Of a stretch of 64,000 nucleotides of DNA, positions 42,145 through 53,662 are shown piece by piece. Position 1 is the stretch's first letter; the number at the start of each line of letters is the position of its first letter. The notes beneath the pieces are model-generated. The model was not told the origin of the DNA. It searched no databases and worked only from the letters and a program-made list of their open reading frames with translations. Source of the DNA: Saprolegnia diclina VS20 (Eukaryota; Oomycota; Saprolegniomycetes; Saprolegniales; Saprolegniaceae); NCBI RefSeq assembly GCF_000281045.1, contig NW_008246085.1, forward strand, positions 507,225 to 571,224, written 5' to 3'. A program made the position numbers and the translations under genes.

Positions 42145-44014
42145 ATGCTGTCGCCGACCCAGCTTGCGCTCCTGGTCCCCGTGGCCTCGTCAGCCGTGTG
42201 GTTTCTCTACCACTTTTTCCTCATCCCGCGCATCCACCGCCTCAATGCGCTGCCAGGGCCGCCCCCGAAAAGCATCATTAGCGGCAACGCGTACGCTGCA
42301 GCTTCATCCTCGTTCACCTCTCACACGCCTCATGTAGGAAGGACATGGTGAAGTTTGCGTGGAGCGAAGAGGACCCGTACCCTGGCGTCTACGGCAAGTG
42401 GCTGCGCACGTATGGGCCCGCGTACCATCTTCGCTTGCTGCACTTCCACACGGTATATGTCTTGAAGATATGGACAGTAATGTCATCGACTGCGAGGACA
42501 GGTTGTCTTGGCCGACCCCGATGCGCTCAAGCACGTGTTCGTCTCGCGCGCCGACAACTACATACGCCACGCGACGCAGCGCGGACTCTACTGGTCCTTC
42601 ACGGGCGGCGCGGGCGTCCTCACGACCGAAGGCGACGTCCACGCCGCCCAGCGCAAAATGCTCAACCCGCACTTTGGCTACGTGAATCTCAAGACGTTTG
42701 TCCGCATCTTCAACACGCACGCCGCCGTGTTCGCGTCCCGTCTCGCGTCGCTCGCCGACGGCAACACCGTGCTCGACCTCCACGAGCGTGCGACAACAAC
42801 TTGTCATCGATGTAGTAACGCTCAATATGTCTGTAGGCATGACCAAGTTGTCGTTCGATATCATTGGCCTCGCGGCGTTCGGGTACGCGTTCAAGTCGCA
42901 GGAGAACGAGAGCGTCTCCATCCTCGACGCCTTTGAGGCGCTCAATATGACGCCGACTTTCGCCTCGATCTACGGACACGCGTACATCCCGGGGTTCGAG
43001 CACCTTCCGCTGCCCTTTCTGCGCAAGCGCAAGGCGGCCAAGGCCGTCCTCGCACAAGTGGTCGACGACGTCATTGCCCGCAAGCTCGCGGCGAGTGCCG
43101 AGAGCGCGAACAAGGACCTCCTCGACTTGGTGCTCGAGTCGGATGAAAACATGACGCCACACGAAGCCCGTGTGCACGTGCTCACGTTCCTCCTCGCAGG
43201 CCACGAGGTGCACCGCTTTCTCTGTACTGCAGACGATCGGACACCGCAACTGTAGACAACGAGCACGTCACTGGCGTGGGTGCTGGCACTGCTGGCGCAG
43301 CATCCGGCAGTGGCAGCGGCTGTCGCCGACGAGTGCCGCCGCGTCCTTGCGAAAGCCGGCGACGACGGTCTCTCGTGGGACGACCTCGGCGAGCTCAAGT
43401 ACCTCAAGGCAGTCATCAACGAGACGCAGCGGCTGCAGCCCACCGCCGGCATCCTCACGCTGCACTGCGTTGCCGACGACCTCGTGCCCCGTGCGGACGC
43501 CGAGCCCTTCTTTCTCCCCGCGGTTTCCTCATCGTTGCCTTTCTTTGGATGCTGACGTGGCACGCTAGGGATCGCGCATCACTTTGCACATTGGTGCGAC
43601 GCACCGCAACCCGCAGTACTGGAGTCGCCCCGACGAGTTTCTCCCAGGTACTCTCCCTGTACCTTGTGAGCGACTAAGATTGCTGCGCAGAACGCTTTCT
43701 CGAAGGCTCGGCGCTCTTTGCGGCCGACAAGGACCTGCAGCGCGGCCGCAGCAGCACGTACTTCTTCCTGCCCTTCAGCAACGGTGCGCTCAACATGATA
43801 GCTCTCTACACGACGCTAAGCAAGGACGTTTTTAGGCCCCCGGAGCTGCATTGGTAGTCGGTTCGCAATCGCCGAAATGCTCGTCGTACTTACACACGCG
43901 CTGGCGAGATACGACTTTCGCCTTGACGTATCTGCCAACACACACGCCAAGATCGCGGGGCTGACGTACAAGCCCACGAAGCTCGCCATGACGGTCGTGC
44001 CCCGCACTAACTAG
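42145..44014 (+). CDS. Cytochrome P450 monooxygenase
   Basis: Eight exons, join(42145..42290, 42338..42452, 42502..42787, 42837..43207, 43256..43522, 43569..43647, 43691..43783, 43836..44014); introns 43-52 nt; 511 aa; all phases close. N-terminal membrane anchor (about 5-28), then PGPPPKS, the I-helix AGHETTSTS (303-311), the K-helix ETQR (Glu362, Arg365), HRNPQYWSRPDEFLPERF, and the heme loop FLPFSNGPRSCIGSRFA with Cys457. The heme motif is split by the last intron and appears only after splicing. The order resembles CYP4/CYP5014-like fatty-acid or xenobiotic hydroxylases, but the substrate cannot be told. It is probably in the ER membrane with NADPH-P450 reductase as partner. Confidence 0.93.
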
Positions 44015-44105
44015 TTGGCCTTGACGTTAAGATAAGATCTTGTCCTGGCTTGTGCACAGGAGACAACATTGGTTCTGTCCACGCGATTGGCATCGAAAGC
44101 AGCGA

Positions 44106-45554
44106 CTATGGCAGCTTGGCGCGCGTTAAAACCGCGTCGTACTCTGCCTCGAGGTCGGCGTACAGGTTGGCGAGCAGCGCTTTCTTGCGATCGGCGCTCG
44201 TCGCGGCCTCGAGGTCCTCGGCGTGCTGGGCGTGGAGGCGGCGCTTGACCTCGAGCCGGAAGGCCTTGTAGGCCGCCTCGTTTGATCGGTCCACTTGTCG
44301 CAGCTTGAGCATCTCGTAACAGCGCTGCACTTGGAGCTTCGTGAGCTTGAGTGCCTGGTTTGCATGAGCACCTATGCGCAATAGCCCAGTGCATACCTTC
44401 TTGACGTGGGCAACGTCGGCGGGTGTGCATTTTTGCGTGCTCGTCCCGAGCCCCGACGCCGCAGAGCCCACAAAGAAGCCGTGCTCCAAGCACGTCTTGA
44501 CGTCGACGACGTCACGGAGCTACGCAACCAATCGAAAACTGGTCGTTCTCCTGCAGGGTGCTCCTACCCGAGCAAATCCTGGCACAGGATCTTCGACAGT
44601 GATCTCGTGAAGCGAGTCACTTGCCCTCGCTTCCGTCATAATGTGCGCCACGAGCCGCTCGCCGTGCCCTAGCAGACCGCATGAGCAATGTGTATTGGCT
44701 CGGAAGAGAAGAGGGACCCTGGCGCTGGTATGGCGGCAAGACGAGCACTTGGCAGATGCGCTTGGACGTCATCATGGCACGCTGCGGCAGGTTGAAGGTG
44801 AACATTGTAATGTATCCGAGAGGCGTATAGTCGCCGTCGTCCTCGCTGCGCTTGTGCACCATTGTGTAGAGAGACCAGCGCGCGTCCGAGACGTCAATGT
44901 CGTCGGCCCCTACGGACGTCGTCCATGCATGATCGCTGGAAGAAGCGAACGACCTTCGATGAACCAAAGCGACATCTTTTGCATCTTGTCCAAGTAGGCT
45001 TGCCCACGGGCGTCCAGCAGCGAGTAGGACGTCGCAAAGGCCTGCTCGTTGAAGCTGTAGCTCTGGACAAGAGCACCCGGTGGCGGGTACGAGGCGCCAT
45101 CGGCGAGGATTTTGAGGAAAGTCGGCTTGTCCTGTGTGGCGCCGCTTGGCAGAGAGGGCTGCATCTTGGCAAAGAGATCCCACGCACTACAACCTACGGG
45201 TTCAGCGAGATGGCGACGTGGTCGAAGCGCCTACTCGTCGTCCTTGTAGTCGTACTGAATCTCAACGAGACAGTCGAACGTCTGCGCGGCAAAGGTGAGC
45301 TCGATGCGTAGACCCGTGTAGCCCTGAATGAGCTCGTCTTTGCCGAACGCGTGGTACGTGAAGGCGGGCGGAAAGGTCGGGCCATCACGCGCCGCAAGCT
45401 CGTCCGCGCTGCGCACTAAGATGGACAGCCGTTAGCGTAGATCATGTAGCATGAGGCTTCTTCACATACCAATGCACATGGTGATACAGTCGTTGGCGCT
45501 GCAGCTCGCCTCCAGTTTGGCCTTCTTGGCCGGCGGCGCGTCCACCTCCGCCAT
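44106..45554 (-). CDS. HAT1: Histone acetyltransferase type B catalytic subunit
   Basis: Seven exons, complement(44106..44354, 44397..44519, 44568..44668, 44718..44909, 44954..45186, 45235..45415, 45470..45554); introns 42-54 nt; 387 aa. HAT1 acetylates newly made histone H4 (Lys5, Lys12) before chromatin assembly. Seen: N-terminal HAT1 domain (KDELIQGYTGLRIELTFAA), MQKMSLWFIEGADDIDVSDARW, GYITMFTF, the acetyl-CoA-binding ICQVLVLPPYQRQGHGERL (rebuilt by splicing), and HEITVEDPVPGFARLRDVVD. The C-terminus is helical and charged. It shares a short divergent promoter with RPC2. Confidence 0.94.
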
Positions 45555-45932
45555 CGCACGTTTCAAAAGTTGCGTGCGTTTAACCTGAGACTACATATGC
45601 ACCGCACACGTTGAAGCGGTACGACCCTACCTCGCCCTTCCCGTCTTTGCAACACCAGCAACAACCTCCTTCCTTATCCCAATGGCAGAAGTGGCGTCTC
45701 CTTCACAACGCTCGCGAACGCGCTCACCGTGTATGGGCCCTGCGGCGGCCGATTGACGGTGGCGTGGGATTAGACAGCGTCGCTTGCTACCCACTGATTG
45801 GCCAAAATGCAGTCGAAGCCCGCGAGATTCCACGAATCGTGTGATGCGGCGAGATGATTGGTCAAAAGGCCCGAGGATCTTCGAATCGGATCGAGTGGAT
45901 GGCCAGTTGCGAACGACCGGTGTCGAAGCATC
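45555..45932. promoter_or_regulatory. Bidirectional promoter of HAT1 and RPC2
   Basis: 378 nt. Two tandem elements, GATTGGCCAAAA (45796-45807) and GATTGGTCAAAA (45856-45867), lie 126 and 66 nt before the RPC2 start. Confidence 0.55.
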
Positions 45933-48900
45933 ATGGGCCGGACTGCCGCCTTGAAGCGGGAGCCGACCGTGAAGCCCGAGCCCGACGAGCCCTCGGCGCC
46001 TGGCGGAGGCCTCGAGGACGAGGTCGGCCACGTGCAGAACAAGTGGCAGCTGCTGCCGTACTTTCTGCAGCTGCGCGGCCTCGTCAAGCAGCACATTGAC
46101 TCGTTCGACTACTTTACCGAGGTCGACATGAAGAAGATCGTGCGCGCGCAGGCCAACAACACGATCCGGTCGGACCACGACCCCAAGTTCTTCCTCACGT
46201 ACACGGACATCTCGGTGGGCACGCCCTCGATCGACGAGGACGCGTACCTGACGACGCCGGTGACGCCGCACCAGTGCCGCCTGCGCGACCGCACGTACTC
46301 GGCGCCGATCTACGTCTCGGTCAAGTACCGCCTTGGCACGAAGGTCGTGACGCGCAACAAGGTGACGATCGGCCGCATCCCGATCATGCTGCGCTCGGCG
46401 AAATGCGTGCTCAAGGAGAAGGGCGAGGCCGAGCTCGCGGCGCTCAAGGAGTGCCCGTACGACCCGGGTGGTTACTTTGTCGTCAAGGGCACGGAGAAGG
46501 TCGTGCTCATCCACGAGCAGCTCTCGAAGAACCGCGTGATCCTCGAAGAAGACGGCAAGAAGAACGTGTGCGCGTCCATTACGTCGTCAACGCACGAGCG
46601 CAAGTCGCGCACCAATATCTTCCTCAACAAGGGCAAGATCTACCTCAAGTCCAACTCGTTCACGGACGACCTCCCGATCGTGGTCGTCTTCCGCGGTATG
46701 GGCATGACGTCGGATCAAGAGATTGTGTCGCTCATTGGGCACGAGCCGGACGTGATGGACCACTTTGCGGCGTCGATCGAGGAGTCGTCGGACCTCAAGA
46801 TCTTCACGCAGACGCAGGCGCTGCAGTACATTGCGACCAAGATGAAGCTGCGGACGGGCGCCAACCCGCTCGACGCGGCGCTCGACGGGCTCGCCAACGT
46901 GCTCAACCACATTCCGTGCGAAAACTTCAACTTCCGCATGAAGTGCATCTACGTGGCCCACATTGTGCGCCGCATCATCTTCACCGACAAGGACCGCACG
47001 CAGCTCGACGACAAGGACTACTACGGCAACAAGCGTCTCGAGCTCGGGGGCCAACTGCTCTCGCTCTTGTTTGAGGACCTCTTCAAGAAGTTCAACAGCG
47101 ACCTCAAGCGCCAAGCGGACATGGTGCTCAACAAGCCCAACCGCGCGGCTGCCTTCGACATCCTCAAGTGCATCCGCACCGACACGATCACGTACGGCTT
47201 TATCCACTGCCTCTCGACCGGCAACTGGACGCTCAAGCGCTTCCGTATGGATCGGTCGGGCGTCACGCACGTGCTCTCGCGGCTCTCGTTCATGTCGGCG
47301 CTCGGCATGATGACGCGCATCTCGTCGCAGTTTGAAAAGACGCGCAAGGTGTCGGGGCCGCGCTCGCTGCAGCCGTCGCAGTGGGGCATGTTGTGTCCGG
47401 CCGACACGCCCGAAGGCGAAGCCTGCGGTCTCGTCAAGAACCTCGCGCTGCTCTGCCACGTGACGTCGGACGAAGAGCCGGAGCCGATCCGCCGTCTCTG
47501 CTTTGACCTGGGTGTCAACGACGTGTGCCTCTCGTCCGGCGAGGAGATCAACCACCCGACCACGTACCTCGTCATGCTCAACGGTATCATCATTGGCACG
47601 CACGTCAACCCGAAGCTGTTTGTGTCGCGCCTCCGCCGCATCCGTCGCGCGGGTCTCCTCGGCGAGTTTGTGTCGGTCATGATCCACGACGTGCAGCGCG
47701 TGGTCTACATTGCGTCGGACGGTGGCCGCGTCTGCCGCCCGCTTCTGCTCTTGGACCCCAAGACGCACCGCCCGCGGCTCACGCAGCGCCAGCTGAACGA
47801 GCTCCAAGCAGGCGTGCGGCCTATCTCGTCGCTCATCAAGGAAGGTGTCGTCGAGTACGTGGACGTGAACGAAGAGAACAACTGCCTCATTGCGCTGCAC
47901 GAGCGGGACATTGATCCCAAGACGACGCACCTCGAGATCGATCCGGTCACGATCCTCGGCGTCGTCTCGGGGCTTATCCCGTACCCGCACCACAACCAGT
48001 CGCCGCGCAACACGTACCAGTGCGCCATGGGCAAGCAGGCGATTGGCACGATCGGGATGAACCAGTACGAGCGCATCGACACGCTGCTGTACACGATGGT
48101 GTACCCCCAAGCGCCGATGGTCAAGACGCGCGTCCTGGATCTGGTCAACTTCGACCAAGTGCCCGCGGGCCAGAACGCGACGGTCGCCGTCATGAGTTAC
48201 TCTGGGTACGACATTGAAGATGCCATCGTGCTCAACAAGGCGTCGCTCGACCGCGGCTTTGGGCGCTGCATGGTCTTCAAGAAGTACCAGACGATCGTCA
48301 AGCGGTACCCGAACAACACGTACGACCGCATTGTGGGCCCTCCGGACTTTGAAGGCGCGGGCTTTGCGACCTCGTTCCGCAACCAGCGGTACGCGTCGCT
48401 AGACGCGGACGGCATTTGCCGCGTCGGTGGCCAAGTGGTCTCGAGCGGCATCCTCATCAACAAGGAGTCGCCGGCCAACGTCGACTTGACGACCGAGTCG
48501 CCGGACGTATCGTACAAGCCGTCGCCCGTCTCGTACAAGAACTCGGTGCCGGGCTACATCGACAAGGTCATGCTCACGTCGTCCGAGTCGGACCAGTTTC
48601 TCATCAAGGTGCTCATCCGCCAAACGCGCCGGCCCGAGATCGGCGACAAGTTTTCCAGTCGCCACGGGCAGAAGGGTGTCTGCGGGACCATTCGCCAGCA
48701 GGTATGTTGCGTGTTCGATTGCTTGTGTCTGTGCATTTTTGTGTATACCGACGTTTTATATTGGGGGCGACTGCTTTTACACTCGGTCGTCTTCAGTCGG
48801 ACGTCGGAAAACTGATTTGGCAACTTTAAACCATCCCTCGACTGCCGTGTCCTGCGGATGACCTGTCTCTCTGCCACATTCTTCTGTAGTTAGTCGACTC

Positions 48901-50152
48901 TGTAGTAGTTAGTCGACTCTATATTTGCATTTTACGTCTTCGCCGATATCCAAAGTAGCACCGCCTCTGAACCATGGCGGTGCGAAGGACATGTAGCGGC
49001 AAAGCGATCCAGCGAATCCAAACCAATGCGACTCTCTCTGTGGGCTGCCATTGACCTGTCTCAGCGCTACATTCGTCGCTAGTCTTTTCTATGTATTCTC
49101 TACCGACGTTTTATATTGGGGGCGACTGCTTTCACACTCGGTCGTCTTCAGTCGGACGTCGGAAAAACGATTTGGCAACTTTAAACCATCCCTCGACTGC
49201 CGTGTCCTGCGGATGACCTGTCTCTCTGCCACATGTCCATCTAGATTTTATATGTATTTTCGCGGATTAAAAGTCGATGACCACTCGTTGCTTGGACGTC
49301 GATAGTTGCCCCGCGACAGAGCAATGTCTTCGGCCTTGCACTTGAGTCGTGTCGGCGCTGCTGCTTGCTCTCCATAGCAACAGCACCGCGTGGCTGCTCG
49401 AGGTCGACATGTCTTTTTTTGCATGAAGTTTCAATGTTTCAACTCCCATGAACGCATATTCATGACGCCTTCGCAATTAGGAGGACATGCCGTTCAACGA
49501 CATTGGCATGTGCCCGGACCTTATCATGAACCCGCACGGTTTCCCCAGTCGCATGACGGTCGGCAAGATGATCGAGCTCGTGGCCGGCAAGGCCGGCGTC
49601 CTCAGCGGCCGGCGCGCGTACGGCACGGCCTTTGGCGAAGACTATGGCAGCGCCGACAAGGTGCTCGACTGCTCGCGCGAGCTCGTCGGCCATGGCTTCA
49701 ACTACGCGGGCAAGGACTATCTGACGTCGGGCGTGACGGGCGAGCCGATTCTGTGCTACATCTTCATGGGCCCTATTTACTACCAAAAGCTCAAGCACAT
49801 GGTCATGGACAAGATGCACGCCCGCGCGCGCGGCCCCCGCGCCGTGCTCACGCGGCAGCCGACGGAAGGTCGCGCCCGCGACGGCGGTCTGCGTCTCGGC
49901 GAGATGGAGCGCGACTGTCTGATCGGCTACGGCGCGAGCATGCTCTTGCTGGAGCGGCTCATGCTGAGCTCGGACGCGTTCACGGCCAACGTGTGCCAGG
50001 GCTGCCAGATGCTGGGCTACGAAGGCTGGTGCCAGTACTGCAAGTCGGAAGAGAAGGTGGTCGAGATCCGCATCCCGTATGCGTGTAAATTATTGTTCCA
50101 GGAGCTGCAAGCGATGAACATTGCGCCCCGCCTGACCTTGCAAGAGTACTAA
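45933..50152 (+). CDS. RPC2: DNA-directed RNA polymerase III second-largest subunit
   Basis: Two exons, join(45933..48701, 49481..50152); 1146 aa. It is assigned to Pol III rather than Pol II or I by features such as [171 protein letters not shown] and the C-terminal zinc-binding [16 protein letters not shown]. Together with RPC1 it forms the active centre that makes tRNAs, 5S rRNA and other small RNAs. The single intron is 779 nt, far longer than any other in this window, and contains a duplicated block. Confidence 0.96.
48746..48879. repeat. 134-nt direct repeat, copy 1
   Basis: Begins TACCGACGTTTTATATTGGG and ends CTCTGCCACAT. It is nearly identical to 49101-49234, with only about three differences (for example TTTTAC against TTTCAC). 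The copies are 355 nt apart and flank about 221 nt of unique sequence. Confidence 0.9.
49101..49234. repeat. 134-nt direct repeat, copy 2
   Basis: Same orientation and length as copy 1. No target-site duplication or terminal TG...CA was seen, so membership of a retroelement class is unproven. Confidence 0.9.
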
Positions 50153-50868
50153 CCACCCTCTTCTCTCATCAATGAACACCCTGTGCTATTATTACTCCTT
50201 CGCTTCTCTATCTTGCTCTGCTCTCCTTCTCCGTCGTCGTCTTCGCACAGACATGACTGCGGGGAGGCCGGTCATCCACCGTTTCATTTCGGACGTGTAT
50301 CAGTGGAAGATGGTTGCTCTTAAGCGAGATGTCCGCTTCGGGTGCTCCTAAAGCTGTCGCCAATGTTTGGCGAGACGGCATCGCTTGGTACGTACTACGG
50401 ATACTGCGGTTCCGAGCATGCCGACGCTGGCCACCGAAGAAGACGCGACGCACTTTGATCTCGTGAGCGCCGGTCCTCGACGAGCTGTATTCTCGTTTGA
50501 TGCCGGTCCGAACGGTGGCATGCCAACGTTGCACATCGTCGAGACCCTATCCCTGGCTTCAAGCACATACAAATAATGTCATTCTTTATGTTGTCAACTA
50601 GCATTTGGACGTCTCAATCAACCAATCTAACCCTTGACGCCAAAGCACCAAGGCAACCTTCCAATGTACTGCGCTCACAGCGCTTGTTGTTTGCCTACTT
50701 TCCATCAACGAGTCGATTCAAGTCGCCAACGACCGCAATGGCAGCCGACGCAAAGGCTCATGGGCAACGTCAAGGTCGACTGAACTACGATGGGAAAAGC
50801 GATCGAACGCTTCTCGACACTCTACGCTCATATTGCATCTCTTCCTCGCGACTACGATCCTCTTCAGC
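50153..50868. other. Intergenic region, 716 nt, with a doubtful small open frame
   Basis: A forward frame at 50418-50576 (MPTLATEEDATHFDLVSAG...) has some coding character but no recognised domain and no clear splice partners. Otherwise nothing was identified. Confidence 0.35.
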
Positions 50869-53351
50869 ATGCAACCTCTCTCGCAAACCAACTCGCTCGT
50901 CGTCACCGTGCTCGCGGTGGACCTCGACCAGTTTGCCGCCACGGTCGTCTCGACCAAGCTCCGTCTCGTCTGCGGCTCCCAGCGCGAGACACTCAAGTCC
51001 AAGGACGTCGCTCAATGGGGCGCCGCCGTCGAGTTTCTTCCGCCTGTCGATACCATCAGCATCAGTGTGCACATCAAAGACGCAGCTGCGTGCCTGTGCA
51101 GCGGGTACGACGTCTTTGGAACAACGTCGATTCCGCTGTCGTCGCTCAACTGCACCACCAACGGTATCGATATTAGACGCTCTCTTGTGATGCGATCATC
51201 TCTTGGCGTAGGCGAAGGCTTCTTCCCTTTTGCGCACGGCCACGGCGGCGTGCGCCTTGCGTTCGAGTGGAGCGCCGACGTCGCGCCGTGCAGCCGCGTG
51301 CATTTGCCGTGGCGGCGTCACGCGCACTGCGCCGACTGCAACGCGCCCGTGTGCAAGCACTGCAGCTTTCCGAGCGACCGCAGTGGCGTCGCCTGCCGGG
51401 CCTGCGTGGCCGCCAAGCGAACCCTCGTGCTCTCGCCCATCACCTCGGACACGACGTTCGAGACCGACTCGGACGACGTCATTGCACCGCTCTCGGTCCC
51501 AAAGCCGGCAGACGACGACCAAGTCTCGGATTTCCAAGTCGTTGGCACAATGGATTCGGTACGAACGCGCGTGATTGGCTGACGCGGAATATCGAACGCT
51601 CTTTGTAGGTGATTGTGGTGCAAAAGACGCATGGGTCGGACGCCGGGACCATGTACGCGCTGCGCCCGACGCTCAAGACGCCGGCGTCGCTGCCAGGCTT
51701 AGTCTGCGCCAAGGCCGTCGTCGAGGCCTTTGACCATCCCAATGTGCTCGCACCACTCTATCTTTTTCAGACTGCGACGACGGCGTACGAGGTCACCTCG
51801 ACGGCAGCGCGACAGCCGCTCTCGACACTCCTCGGCGGCGTCGACGAGATTGAAGGCGCACAGCTCCTCGCGCGAGTCCTCGCCGGCCTCGCGCACGTCC
51901 ATGCCCGCGGCTACGTGCACGGCGCCGTCTCTTCGACGAACGTGCTTCTCGGCCACGACGGCACGGTTGTCCTCGCTGGCTTTGAATACGTGACGCCACT
52001 CGCCAACGACGGCGCGATCGTCGACTGGCACGCGTTTGGCCTCTTGGTGTACCAGCTCTTTGTCGGCGCCGGGCCGCTCACCGAAGACACGTTTCTCACC
52101 GACGCGACGTGCCGGCAACACGGCTTGCCGCAAACCGGTCGCGACATCTGCCTTGCGTACGTTCTCGTCTTTTGGATATCTCTGTAGCTCATACTATATC
52201 TGAGTAGCTTGCTCTCGGCAACGGAGAAGAGCGTAGCGATCGACTTTATGGCGAGCGACTTCTTCTTTGGCGTCGACTGGACGAGCCTCGACACGACGCC
52301 AGTGCCACACCCAAGCGACGCGCCGCAGCTCGACGACGTCCCGACCGACGCGTTTGACCTGGCGCTGCTCCAAGCCCGCGTCTTTGCCAACGACCCAGAC
52401 GTCTGGCCGCTGCACATTCCAGCTTACGCCTACGCCCGCGCCACCACGGTCGGCGGCAGCGATTTTGACGTTCTTGGCCACATGACGACACCGACACGCG
52501 ACCAGGTCCTACCTACTACGATCGTACTTGCGAGTGCTCACCACATGTACTTGTGTAGGTGCATCTCGTGCAAAAGATGACGGGCACCGACGCGGGTGCC
52601 CACTACGCCCTGCAGTCCATCGCCAAGGCGACGGCGCAACCGCCGGCCGTGGACGTGTCGTCGTTGCGCCATGCGACCTTGGTGCCGACGTTGTACCGGT
52701 TCCAGAACCGCTCGACCGCGTTTGTCGTGACGCCGATTCTCCGCGGCCACACGCTGCGCTCGATCCAGACGACGGGACTGGACGAGCGCGAAGTCGCGTG
52801 GTACTTGGCCCAGGTGTTCCTCGGCCTCGCCTACCTCCACGAGAACGGCGTCGCGCACGGGTCTCTCTCGCTCGAGACTGTCGTCGTCACGGACAACGCC
52901 ACCGCCGTCTTCGCTCGCACCGAGTCGTTTGTGCCGCTCACTGCCGCGACGCGCAGAGCCGACCCTATCGCCTTTGGCGACCTCCTCACTAACCTCCTCA
53001 CCGACAAGACCAGCCTCTCGGACGCTGCCATCGACCTCCTCTCTGCGTACGTCCATCTTTGAATCTCCATCGATCTTCGGAGGAAAGACGCCTCATGGCA
53101 TATGTAGCTACACCAGCGGCACGACCATCGATGTGGGCCACAGTCTCTTCTTCAGCTGGATCACATGGGACCTCATGTGCTTGGACGCATTCCATTCGGA
53201 TACGTCGCGGCCGATCGGGCGCTTTCTCAGCGCTGATAACGGCCGAGCTTGCACCACCTTTGAAGACGACTTTGCTTCCCCACGCGTTCACTGGCCACGC
53301 TACGTGTACCCACCGCTGCCACCGCCAACGTCCACGACTGTTGGGTCGTAG
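50869..53351 (+). CDS. C2-like, zinc-finger, tandem AGC-type pseudokinase protein
   Basis: Five exons, join(50869..51558, 51609..52156, 52208..52505, 52559..53046, 53108..53351); introns 50, 51, 53 and 61 nt; 755 aa. Residues 1-130 look like a C2-type beta sandwich (SLVVTVLAVDLDQFA, DTISISVHIKD). Next is a compact FYVE-like Cys/His cluster (HCADCNAPVCKHCSFP, GVACRAC; about 150-188). Two kinase-like lobes follow, from about 231 and 513, each ending in an AGC-style tail (FMASDFFFGVDWTSLD; SLFFSWITWDLM). Both lack catalytic residues: the VAIK Lys position reads YALRP and YALQS, HRD becomes HGA and HGS, and DFG becomes GFE and RTE. The protein is therefore probably a membrane-targeted scaffold or regulator, not an enzyme. 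Confidence 0.82.
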
Positions 53352-53662
53352 AGCACGCTTTGTCCGAGTTATTGTACTAACTGAGTCCTTCTTGTCAACG
53401 AAACTGAGTTCTTGGTGATGCGAGTCGGCCTAGTTAGTATGTCACCGTACCCTATGCCCTTCATTTAGTCGACTGCGTGGGGCCACAGTCGCAAATGTAT
53501 GACTGATCTATGAACTGAGCAAAGATCGTTGCGCATCCGGATGCCGTACCTTCAAGTTGACGCACTCTGAGTGCGCACGCCAAATATCAAGTGGAAAGTG
53601 AGCGCGGAAATCGCGAGGCCCAAGTTCGCAGCTCGACATATCCGGACAAAACACATCTTGCG
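53352..53662. promoter_or_regulatory. Upstream region of PHAF1, 311 nt
   Basis: Contains CATCCGGATG at 53534-53543 and TATCCGGAC at 53639-53647; the latter ends 15 nt before the start codon. Confidence 0.5.

Larger units (their letters stand above)
48702..49480 (+). other. Unusually long RPC2 intron (779 nt)
   Basis: GTATGT donor and TTAG acceptor; the flanking exons join in phase 0 inside a conserved stretch (TIRQQ then EDMPFND). Other introns in the window are about 38-68 nt. It carries the 134-nt direct repeats described separately. Confidence 0.85.

Noticed and set aside
48746-49234. A miniature LTR-type element in the RPC2 intron
   Set aside because: Not excluded, but not asserted: no TG...CA ends, primer-binding site or target-site duplication could be seen.
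45933-50152. RPB2 (RNA polymerase II) as the identity of the large polymerase subunit
   Set aside because: The [16 protein letters not shown] and [20 protein letters not shown] stretches and the C-terminal zinc motif are of the Pol III type.
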